NCBI GenBank assembly: GCA_021819025.1
Contig: JAKASN010000143.1
Location: 1-5,796 of the forward strand
Direction of reading: 5' to 3'
Source: Actinomycetes bacterium
GTDB lineage: Bacteria > Actinomycetota > Acidimicrobiia > Acidimicrobiales > Acidimicrobiaceae
Length of the DNA stretch: 5,796 nt
Part shown: positions 1 through 5,040 of the stretch, in pieces
How the letters are laid out: each line of letters begins with the position of its first letter
How positions within the stretch are numbered: position 1 is the stretch's first letter
The notes under the pieces: model-generated
What the model saw: the letters and a program-made list of their open reading frames with translations, nothing else
The model's database searches: none
What the model was told of the DNA's origin: nothing
Position numbers and translations under genes: made by a program

Positions 1-24
1 AAGCTCGCCGAAGGCGACAAGCTT
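1..24. repeat. Imperfect hairpin at the window edge
   Basis: The inner stem is TCGCC (5-9) with GGCGA (13-17) around a GAA loop. It is extended by AAGC (1-4) with GCTT (21-24) across a CAA bulge (18-20). No T-run follows on either strand within the window, so it is not a clear intrinsic terminator. It may belong to a feature that starts left of the window. Confidence 0.4.
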
Positions 25-40
25 CTTGACCAAGGAGCAA

Positions 41-82
41 CGGTCGACGAGACCGATGCTCTATCCCTTGAGCTAACTGGGG
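41..82 (-). pseudogene. tRNA-like 5' half (truncated tRNA relic)
   Basis: Read on the minus strand, bases 75-58 give TTAGCTCAAGGGATAGAG followed by C. This is a textbook T8-A9, D-stem GCTC, D-loop and D-stem GAGC. It is followed by an A26-like base and an anticodon-type hairpin with 4 paired bases (CGGT/ACCG) and a 7-base loop CTCGTCG, with T at the position-33 site. The triplet in the anticodon position would be CGT, but the loop bases 37-38 (C, G) are atypical. After position 41 no T-arm can be folded with good pairing, and nothing complements the would-be acceptor strand CCCCAGT (82-76). I read this as a tRNA gene cut in or just after its anticodon arm, possibly by an integration or deletion event. 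A chance match or a non-functional tRNA-like element is the alternative. Confidence 0.35.
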
Positions 83-83
83 G

Positions 84-295
84 TTTTTTGCGTAAAGCTC
101 CGCGCGGCCAATGAGGACCAGGCAAGTCCGGTGTGCTCAGAGAATTACTGCGAGATGGTGCGAGGCTGGACCAAAGACCGAGCAAAAGTTGTCAAAAGTT
201 TTTCTCAGTTCGAAGCAAGATGAGTTGGCGGGGCAAGTATCTCGGGGCAGGCATCGGCCAAAACGCCCAATGAGTCCAGGTCGGTCACGGAGCAG
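84..295. other. Intergenic stretch with no recognisable gene
   Basis: This lies downstream of the ATPase gene, which ends at 296 on the minus strand. Open frames here show no family features. The only local repeat seen is CAAAAGTT at 183-190 and again at 193-200. No hairpin followed by a T-run was found for the ATPase transcript. Confidence 0.4.
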
Positions 296-1660
296 TTATG
301 CATCATTTGGCTCACTCTGCTGTCCAGCCGATGAATGATCGAGGTAAAGCCGCGGGCCGATTGCGTAAAGTGGCACGTTGGTCAGATCCTCCTCCTCGCG
401 GTAGTTGGCCAGTGAGAAGCGCCAAGCTTCGGCCGGGTGGAAGCGGTCGATGTAGCTGCGCAAGCTCTTTGACTGCAAATTCTCCTCGGCCTTAACCTCG
501 ATTGGTACCAAGGTACCGGAGCGTTCTATAGAAAAGTCAAGCTCGGCGTTGCCGTTCTCGGGCGCCCAGTACATCGGCACCGAGTTGCGCGCGGCGATGA
601 TCTGCTGCAGTACGTACTGCTCGGTAAGCGCTCCCTTGAACTCTTCGAATATACCGGTGCCTTGCAGCAGCACCGAAGATTCCACGCCCGAGAGGGCGGC
701 GAGCAGGCCGATGTCGTGAAGGAACAGCTTGAATATCTTCGCATCTTCGTATGCCCGAATTGGATTCGCCGGCTTGGTGTAGCGGGTTACCTTGTGCACC
801 AAGCCGGCATCGCACAGCCACTGGATCGCGTCTTCGAACTCACGCGCTCTTGCACCTTCGCGAACGCGTCCGAGGATGAAGCGCTTATTTTCGCGTGCCA
901 GCTGGGTGGGCAGCGACGCCCAGACGTCGGCGATGCGACGGCTGACGGTCGCAGTGGCATACTTGGCAAAGTCATGCTCGTAGCCGCGGAGGATGTCGAG
1001 CTGCACCGAGCGGACGTTATCGTATGAGTCGCCTTTGGCGAAGCGAGCGACGGCCTCTGGCATCCCGCCGACGAACATATAAAGGCGCAAGAGCTCGATG
1101 AGACGATCTGCGAACGAATCGATTAGCGGCCAGTCCTGTCCCATCACGAGATCAGCCAGCTCTGTTTCGCCGGTGCCACGGAGGAACTCGTCAAAGTCGA
1201 GCGGGTGCAGCTCGATGAAGTTGACTTTGCCGACCGGGAAGGAGGCGTTGGAGCGTAGTGCCACGCCCAGCAGTGAGCCGGCGACAGCGAAATGGATCTC
1301 AGGGCGCTCTTCGGCGAAGTACTTGAGTGAGGTCAATGCCTGGGGCGCTTCCTGAATCTCGTCGACAATGACCAGCGTCGTCGCCGGGTTGATCGTTGTT
1401 CCGGCGGCGATCGCAAGTCCGCGAAGGATGCGGGCGGGGTCGAGATTGCCGGCGAAGATCGAGGCTACCGAGCGGTCGCGCTGACAGTCGACGTAGGCGA
1501 CCCGCTCGTAGTGAGAGCGTCCGAACTCCTGCAACAGCCAGGTCTTGCCAACCTGGCGCGCGCCGCGCAGCACCAGGGGCTTGCGCGCCCCATCGTTCTT
1601 CCACGCCTCAAGTGAGCGGAGTGCTCGCCTGTCCACGCCTAAATAATACTCCTCATTCAC
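296..1660 (-). CDS. AAA+ ATPase with C-terminal DUF4143 domain
   Basis: The 454-residue protein has an N-terminal P-loop ATPase core. It shows Walker A GARQVGKT (33-40), Walker B TLVIVDEI (95-102, D100/E101) and a sensor-1-like VAGSLLG (126-132). The middle helical part contains FVGGMPEAV (196-204), typical of this family. The C-terminal DUF4143 part ends in a PD-(D/E)xK-like pattern: E373-L-D375, then E388-V-K390. Family knowledge: these are common, often solitary ATPases in bacteria and archaea, usually annotated only as ATP-binding proteins; nuclease activity is not established. The length is normal and no lesion is visible. The listed GTG start (1660) has no ribosome site. A second in-frame GTG at 1636 (residue 9, giving M-DRRALRSL) has GAGGAG 12 bases upstream and fits the usual short N-terminus, so the protein may be 446 residues. 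The gene stands alone, and its promoter carries two palindromic repeats suggesting autoregulation. A cytoplasmic location is inferred from the lack of a signal or membrane segment. Confidence 0.92.
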   Translation of the reverse strand: MNEEYYLGVDRRALRSLEAWKNDGARKPLVLRGARQVGKTWLLQEFGRSHYERVAYVDCQRDRSVASIFAGNLDPARILRGLAIAAGTTINPATTLVIVDEIQEAPQALTSLKYFAEERPEIHFAVAGSLLGVALRSNASFPVGKVNFIELHPLDFDEFLRGTGETELADLVMGQDWPLIDSFADRLIELLRLYMFVGGMPEAVARFAKGDSYDNVRSVQLDILRGYEHDFAKYATATVSRRIADVWASLPTQLARENKRFILGRVREGARAREFEDAIQWLCDAGLVHKVTRYTKPANPIRAYEDAKIFKLFLHDIGLLAALSGVESSVLLQGTGIFEEFKGALTEQYVLQQIIAARNSVPMYWAPENGNAELDFSIERSGTLVPIEVKAEENLQSKSLRSYIDRFHPAEAWRFSLANYREEEDLTNVPLYAIGPRLYLDHSSAGQQSEPNDA

Positions 1661-1713
1661 ATAATACGGATGACTTCCGTGGGGATTTACACATTATACG
1701 GATGACTTCCGTG
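1658..1713 (-). promoter_or_regulatory. Two direct repeats with inner palindrome at the ATPase promoter (putative operator)
   Basis: Bases 1658-1681 and 1690-1713 are 24-bp direct repeats with a single mismatch (A1663/T1695), offset by exactly 32 bp, about three helical turns. Each contains the palindrome ACGGA-TGACT-TCCGT. Read on the minus strand, each ends in a -10-like hexamer: TATAAT at 1698-1693 and TATTAT at 1666-1661. TATAAT would place transcription initiation near 1686, between the repeats. The proximal repeat reaches to and slightly past the proposed GTG start. The phased spacing and overlap with the promoter suggest cooperative binding of a dimeric repressor. The regulator is not identified, and the ATPase itself is one possibility. 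No good -35 element is seen, which may mean activator dependence or an atypical promoter. Confidence 0.6.
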
Positions 1714-2010
1714 CAAACTTACGCGGTTTAGCTTTGACTTACATGCCATCAGCTGGCGAGCTAGGGCGAGAATGCTTGGCGAACGGGTCCGAATCTCCCT
1801 GGTGAAGGCAGTATCGGATCCCACGGTCATGCTGCTATTTCTGGCGAAGCTACTGACCAGACGGGTCAGTTCTGCAACGGTCCACTGGCGTGGTTTCCCA
1901 GTGATATGGGGCCATCCCCGTTGCCGTTTATGGGACTACCCGTCAGGTGCAGCACCTCCAACCGAAGAGGTAGTCGGCTGGGGTCTGAAGAGCCATTGCG
2001 AGGAGACCCC
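1714..2010. other. Non-coding stretch between the ATPase promoter and the istA relic
   Basis: No family can be assigned in any frame here. A hairpin ACTGACC-AGACG-GGTCAGT lies at 1852-1870. From about 1885 the sequence may be the left end of the decayed IS21 element. TATGGG recurs at 1905-1910 and 1929-1934, each followed within 4-7 bases by a CCC run ending in CCCGT, reminiscent of the repeated transposase-binding sites near IS21-family ends. A minus-strand frame over about 1700-1910 is open but matches nothing I recognise. Confidence 0.35.
1852..1870. repeat. Short hairpin (7-bp stem)
   Basis: ACTGACC (1852-1858) pairs with GGTCAGT (1864-1870) around loop AGACG. There is no T-run and no adjacent gene end, so its function is unknown. 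It could be a binding site near the left end of the neighbouring IS21-type relic. Confidence 0.35.
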
Positions 2011-2462
2011 ACGGCATTCAGGGAAGTGTCAGTGGCCCCAATCAAAGCAGTGTTGCGGCTCTGGCTATAAGGCGCCGGAGAACGAGCAATTGCCGAGGTC
2101 CTGCGCATTGATCGAAAGACGGTGCGAAGTTACCTCCAGGGCGTGAGGGAGCTCGGACTCAATCGCTCGGGTGGCGATGAACAACCGACTAAGGAGTTGT
2201 TTGGTCAGCTGGTGCAACGGATGCGTCCGCACCGACCCGACAGCCACGGTGACGCCTCGCCGGTCTTGGTGAGTGAATAAGCCAGGATCGAGGCCCGGGC
2301 CGAGAAGGACCTCACTGTTACCAAGGTCGGCAGCTGAGCTTCGGTCCGCCCGAGGGTGGCTCACAAGGATTAATTGCCTGATGTGCGCCGGTGCCGCGCC
2401 TTCAGACCCGAACCGTCTCCCGGATTCGACCGATCCGAACGGACCCTGTCCTCGATGTGAGT
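2011..2462 (+). pseudogene. istA: Decayed IS21-family transposase (istA) N-terminal part
   Basis: The plus frame from 2011 reads T-AFREVSVAPIKAVLRLWL, a stop (TAA 2068-2070), then GAGERAIAEVLRIDRKTV, and later LFGQLVQRMRPHRPDSHGDA. This matches the N-terminus of actinobacterial IS21-type IstA proteins (MAFREV...LRLWL.G...IA...DRKTVRRY...GL), including the helix-turn-helix that binds the element ends. Lesions: the start is ACG where ATG is expected, although GAGGAG remains at 2000-2005 five bases upstream; there is an in-frame TAA at codon 20, another TAA at 2278-2280 and a TGA near 2335. DLTVTKV, another IstA block, persists after the second stop. Fainter similarity, apparently in another frame, runs to about 2462, near where the catalytic domain would begin. 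The remaining two thirds of istA and all of istB are absent. It cannot make a functional transposase. The 3' limit is uncertain; 2011-2335 is the secure part. Confidence 0.7.
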
Positions 2463-2555
2463 ATTCCAATAATTCTTTTCCACCCATTCCGCTAAATTCG
2501 TTTCCACTTATTCCAATAATCCTTTGCACGCATTCCGGTTTCTCTTTACCAGCCA
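2463..2555. repeat. Four AT-rich direct repeats of 22-24 bp
   Basis: ATTCC recurs at 2463, 2486, 2510 and 2532, so the spacing is 23, 24 and 22 bases. The first three units share the plan ATTCC-N2-TAA-ATTC-N-TTT-CCAC with small changes; the fourth is weaker. The block is clearly richer in A+T than its surroundings. It begins where similarity to istA fades out. Possible readings are transposase-binding repeats near the end of an insertion element, or iterons of a plasmid or element origin. No replication gene is present in the window, so the first is preferred. Confidence 0.55.
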
Positions 2556-2564
2556 CAGGGCTGG
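2549..2564. repeat. 6-bp hairpin
   Basis: CCAGCC (2549-2554) pairs with GGCTGG (2559-2564) around ACAG. It sits at the right edge of the AT-rich repeats and is not followed by a T-run, so a terminator role is not supported. Confidence 0.3.
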
Positions 2565-2582
2565 CGGCGATTGGGCTACAGA

Positions 2583-2621
2583 CGTGTTCTCACGCTCGGA
2601 TCTTCCGAGCGTGAGAACACG
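2583..2621. repeat. Perfect 18-bp inverted repeat with 3-base loop
   Basis: The arm CGTGTTCTCACGCTCGGA (2583-2600) is exactly complementary to 2604-2621, with TCT as the loop. Such a long perfect stem in otherwise decayed DNA stands out. No T-run follows on either side (GGAAC to the right, ACAGA to the left), so it is not a standard intrinsic terminator. It may be a joined pair of inverted element ends, a protein-binding palindrome, or a bidirectional terminator of unusual form between the relic on the left and the fragment on the right. Confidence 0.65.
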
Positions 2622-2790
2622 GGAACGGTGGCGTTGATCTGGAGCTGTTCGGCGATGTATCGCTGGGCGAGGCGAAAGACGTGGCACGACTTACCGAGAC
2701 ACTCGTCGATCTGCTCTACATCACGCCCGCCTCGATCCCCCTGCGGCAAGCGGAAAGAAGGCCGCCGCTCTCGCTATCCGGCGATCTCAA
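2615..2790 (+). pseudogene. Unassigned C-terminal gene fragment
   Basis: A plus frame opens just after a TGA inside the palindrome and reads GVDLELFGDVSLGEAKDVAR, then LTETLVDLLYITPASIPLRQ, up to about 2790. Beyond that it is antisense to tetR. The amphipathic, leucine-rich composition looks like real protein rather than a shadow frame, but I do not recognise the family and there is no start codon with a ribosome site. It is probably the tail of a gene whose front was lost at the palindrome. It could still be a chance open frame. Confidence 0.25.
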
Positions 2791-2794
2791 GCGC

Positions 2795-3379
2795 TCACGC
2801 GATGTCGGGCAGGACACCCGCGACGACCTTGCGCAGTTCCCATGCGTAGGGTGGGCCGTTTTCGCGGTCGGTGTACAGCAGGTGGGTAGCCCCGATAAGC
2901 GTGTGCGAGAGCGTCGGAATGTCCGCCGTGGCTGCGACTCGACCAAGTGCCTGCTCTGCGGTCAGGTAGGCGGTGACCATCGCGCATCCCTCTGCGATCA
3001 GTGGGAATCGTGCGGCTCCCGCTTCGGCCAAGCGAGAACGCAGACCGTCGCGAGTGACGACCAGCGCGACTATCGCTGCCCCAAGGGGGCTGAACACTGC
3101 AGCTAGCGCATCAGCGAGATTGTCGACAACGGTGCCGACTCCTGCGGCGTCGCGCAGCGCACTCGCTGGACCTCCGAGCTGGGCGACGCGATCGAGGATG
3201 CACTCGGCGAGGAATGCGTCGAAGTCAATGAAATGGCGATACATCACGCCCTTCGCAACGCCCGCCTCCGCAGTGACTCCACGACTCGTCAGCCCGGCGA
3301 CACCGCCTCGGCGCAGCACGCGCTCGGTGGCATCGAACAGCAGCTCGCGCGCGTTGGCCAGGTGGACTCCGGTCGGCAC
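2795..3379 (-). CDS. TetR/AcrR-family transcriptional repressor
   Basis: The 194-residue protein has the family's usual length. The N-terminal DNA-binding domain spans about residues 8-55, with the helix-turn-helix LTSRGVTAEAGVAKGVMYRH at 30-49. The YRHF at its end is the usual entry to helix 4. The C-terminal two thirds would form the ligand-binding and dimer domain, which diverges too much to name a ligand. I chose GTG at 3379 because GAGAGG (3391-3386) lies six bases upstream and the protein then begins shortly before the first helix. The open frame extends to 3484, but that would overlap the divergent methyltransferase and add a non-conserved leader. It is divergent from the methyltransferase with 54 bp between starts. 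By the usual rule for such pairs it probably binds the palindrome at 3407-3420 and controls its neighbour and itself. Confidence 0.88.
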   Translation of the reverse strand: MPTGVHLANARELLFDATERVLRRGGVAGLTSRGVTAEAGVAKGVMYRHFIDFDAFLAECILDRVAQLGGPASALRDAAGVGTVVDNLADALAAVFSPLGAAIVALVVTRDGLRSRLAEAGAARFPLIAEGCAMVTAYLTAEQALGRVAATADIPTLSHTLIGATHLLYTDRENGPPYAWELRKVVAGVLPDIA

Positions 3380-3398
3380 GGCGTTCCTCTCACTGACG

Positions 3399-3427
3399 TT
3401 GATAAATGGGCACTCGCCCACTATGGT
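3399..3427 (+). promoter_or_regulatory. Methyltransferase promoter giving a leaderless mRNA
   Basis: The -35 TTGATA (3399-3404), 17-bp spacer and -10 TATGGT (3422-3427) are followed by ATG at 3434-3436, so the transcript should start at or within a base or two of the ATG. Leaderless mRNAs are common in actinobacteria. A GGTGGA at 3425-3430 is too close to the ATG to act as a normal ribosome site. TetR binding within the spacer would block polymerase. Confidence 0.6.
3407..3420. promoter_or_regulatory. Putative TetR operator
   Basis: TGGGC-ACTC-GCCCA is a perfect 5+5 inverted repeat located exactly between the -35 and -10 of the methyltransferase promoter and upstream of the tetR start. The position is the usual one for a TetR-family operator in a divergent pair. 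The flanks (ATAAA on the left, CTATG on the right) are only partly symmetrical, so the true site may be longer. Assigning it to this TetR is inference. Confidence 0.5.
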
Positions 3428-3433
3428 GGACTC

Positions 3434-4255
3434 ATGACCACTATACCGCCGGAGTCTCCGCGGTTCCCTCCAGGCGAATCGCATCGCGCCCGAAACGTCG
3501 CCGAGGCCTTCGGAAGCGAAGCCGAGCGTTACGAGCGAACCCGTCCGACGTATCCGAAAGCCATGGTCGACGCGATCCTCGCCGCAAGCCCAGGTCGTGA
3601 CGTCCTCGACGTCGGGATTGGCACCGGCATCTCAGCCCGACCGTTCCAACAGGAGGGGTGCCACGTGCTCGGCGTCGAACCTGACGAACGGATGGCCGAA
3701 TACGCCCGCGGCAGCGGTATCGAGGTCGATATAGCGAAGTTCGAGGACTGGGACCCTGCGGGACGGACGTTCGATGTCGTGATCGCCGGGCAGGCCTGGC
3801 ACTGGGTGGACCCCGTGCTCGGCGCATCGAAGGCTGCCGAAGTTATTCGACTCGGGGGTCGCATCGCGCTATTTTGGAACGTCATGTCGTTCCCGCCGGA
3901 CTTCGCCGAGGGATTCTCGGCCGTCTACCAGCGAGTCCTGCCCGATCTCCCGTTCTTTCAGATTGGCGCGCCCGGTGGTGTAGCGTCTTACGCACCGCTG
4001 TTCGACAAGGCGACCGACGGCATCCGACGAGCCGGGGTGTTCGACGAGCCGGAGCAGTGGCGATTCGACTGGGAGCGGCCCTATACCCGTGACGAGTGGC
4101 TGGAGCAGGTGCCGACCTTTGGCGGTCACAGCAAGATCCCGCCGGAAAGGCTTGCGGAGTTGCTCGCCGGAATCGGAGACGTGGTCGACGCGGTAGGCGG
4201 CAGTTTTACGATGGGATATACCGCGGTTGTGGTGACTGCGACCCGAACCGAATGA
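3434..4255 (+). CDS. Class I SAM-dependent methyltransferase (type 11 fold)
   Basis: The 273-residue protein transfers a methyl group from S-adenosylmethionine; the acceptor is unknown. Residues 21-45 hold the helix AEAFGSEAERYERTRPTYP, typical of the family. Motif I is VLDVGIGTG (57-65), which binds SAM. The acidic residue after strand 2 is E82 in GVEPDERM (80-87). Strand 4 is FDVVIAGQAWHWVDP (113-127), whose HWVDP ending is common in the Methyltransf_11 group. GGRIALFWN (141-149) forms strand 5. The C-terminal part (about 150-273) would cover the substrate. An open frame extends upstream to 3233, but it is antisense to tetR; the ATG at 3434 has a well-placed promoter and the expected N-terminus. 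It is divergent from tetR and probably repressed by it. Such pairs often respond to a small molecule, possibly a drug or metabolite, but nothing here identifies it. No signal peptide is seen, so it is cytoplasmic. Confidence 0.9.
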   Translation: MTTIPPESPRFPPGESHRARNVAEAFGSEAERYERTRPTYPKAMVDAILAASPGRDVLDVGIGTGISARPFQQEGCHVLGVEPDERMAEYARGSGIEVDIAKFEDWDPAGRTFDVVIAGQAWHWVDPVLGASKAAEVIRLGGRIALFWNVMSFPPDFAEGFSAVYQRVLPDLPFFQIGAPGGVASYAPLFDKATDGIRRAGVFDEPEQWRFDWERPYTRDEWLEQVPTFGGHSKIPPERLAELLAGIGDVVDAVGGSFTMGYTAVVVTATRTE

Positions 4256-4342
4256 CGTGAGACTTCAGTCGAGTCGTCGTGGATCCGCGCATTGTTGCGA
4301 TCCGCGGTTCTCGCCAACGAGGGTCTATGCGACGAGAATCTT

Positions 4343-4359
4343 GGTCCGCCATGCGGACC
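4343..4359. repeat. Perfect 7-bp hairpin downstream of the methyltransferase
   Basis: GGTCCGC (4343-4349) pairs with GCGGACC (4353-4359) around CAT. It lies about 90 bases past the methyltransferase stop and 105 bases before the resolvase start. It lacks a T-run. It could weakly terminate transcription or be part of a decayed res-like site for the resolvase. GATCCGCG is also repeated nearby at 4282-4289 and 4299-4306. Confidence 0.35.
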
Positions 4360-4464
4360 CGTCGTGAACTCGACGGACGTTCTCATAAACCGTTCTCGTA
4401 TCCTTTTCTCAGTACCTCCGGCGCTCCACGAGTTCTGAGACGTCGGAGTAACGGAGTACCGGAC

Positions 4465-4784
4465 GTGAAGCTTGGCTATGCCAGGGTCTCGACCGCGGAC
4501 CAGCGCCTCGACCTCCAAGAGGAAGCGCTGCGAGCATCCGGGTGCGAGAGCGGGTCTACTGCGACACGGCGAGCGGCAAGATTCCGGAGCGCACGGAACT
4601 TGCCAAGGCGCTCGATGCCCTACGCCCGGATGTCGGCGACATGTTCGTCGTCTGGAAGCTCGATTGCCTGGGGCTGAGCGTCAAGGCGCTCGTCGACCTC
4701 GTTGGCCGTTTCGATCGTGATGGCGTCGAGTCCGTGAGCCTCGCGGACGGCATCGACACGAGTACGCCCGCCGGTCGGACCTGA
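4465..4784 (+). pseudogene. Tn3-type serine resolvase, frameshifted and truncated
   Basis: A GTG (4465) with GGAG eight bases upstream starts VKLGYARVSTADQRLDLQEE and continues to ...GCE in one frame. The next codons RVYCDTASGKIPERTELAKA and on to ADGIDTSTPAGR lie in another frame. Dropping one AG from GAGAG (4546-4550) restores the expected GCE-RVY junction, so a 2-base duplication is the likely lesion. The catalytic serine is present (S9 in YARVS). In the usual WKLDRLGRS block the sequence has WKLDCLGLS, so both conserved arginines are replaced, by Cys (4665-4667) and Leu (4674-4676). The reading stops at TGA 4782-4784 just after PAGR, where intact resolvases continue with the long E-helix and a helix-turn-helix. 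About 105 of the usual 185-200 residues remain. It should be inactive in all respects. The arginine losses suggest it decayed without selection. Confidence 0.8.
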
Positions 4785-5040
4785 ACTGTCCTGGTTCTGG
4801 TGGATAGTGTTGCGCTTGGATTTAGGAGACCCGGTTGGTCTCCACGAGACGATCACAGTACATTTCGTTGGGCTCAGTGATGAGATCTCGGGACGGCAGG
4901 AGCACAACCCAAGTTCTCAGTATTACTCGAACCGCGAAGCAATTCCCAACTGGACTCGGGTCACGTGCTCCACGCAATGTTTTTTACTGAATGACTTTGA
5001 GCTTGAAGAGGCTATTGACTCTTAGCCCGGGAATTATCGT
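4785..5040. other. Stretch without a recognisable gene, starting at a likely element junction
   Basis: Resolvase similarity ends abruptly at about 4778. The next bases, from 4782, read TGAACTGTCCTGGTTCTGG, which resembles the TGAAC-type terminal repeats of IS3-family elements, but no IS3 gene follows. A small plus frame (4807-5025, 72 codons) matches nothing I know and has no clear ribosome site. A hairpin lies at 4825-4843. The sequence is probably the remains of an inserted element or scrambled flanking DNA. Confidence 0.35.
4825..4843. repeat. Perfect 7-bp hairpin
   Basis: GGAGACC (4825-4831) pairs with GGTCTCC (4837-4843) around CGGTT. It lies about 45 bases from the point where the resolvase relic is cut. 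No T-run follows. It could be part of the subterminal structure of a lost insertion sequence. Confidence 0.4.

Noticed and set aside
41..82. Complete functional tRNA
   Set aside because: No T-arm or acceptor stem can be paired, and the anticodon loop bases 37-38 are atypical.
183..200. Two CAAAAGTT repeats as a regulatory site
   Set aside because: They are short and AT-rich, have no gene start nearby, and are easily due to chance.
662..1027. 121-codon plus-strand open frame inside the ATPase gene
   Set aside because: It is antisense to the conserved ATPase coding region, has no family features, and is explained by G/C-rich third positions.
1772..2146. 124-codon plus-strand open frame
   Set aside because: Its 3' half overlaps the istA relic in another frame and its composition (many Cys, Trp, Arg) looks non-coding. 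No family is recognised.
2463..2555. CRISPR array
   Set aside because: The repeats follow each other directly without unique spacers and vary in length from 22 to 24 bases. No cas genes are nearby.
2065..2556. 163-codon minus-strand open frame
   Set aside because: It is antisense to the istA relic and runs into the repeat array. There are no recognisable motifs.
2583..2621. Standard rho-independent terminator
   Set aside because: The stem is strong, but neither side has the required run of T residues.
3233..3433. Upstream extension of the methyltransferase by 67 codons
   Set aside because: It is antisense to tetR, precedes the promoter, and the residues do not resemble a methyltransferase N-terminus.
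3380..3484. Upstream extension of TetR by 35 codons
   Set aside because: It would overlap the methyltransferase start and operator. The GTG at 3379 has a good ribosome site and gives the usual length.
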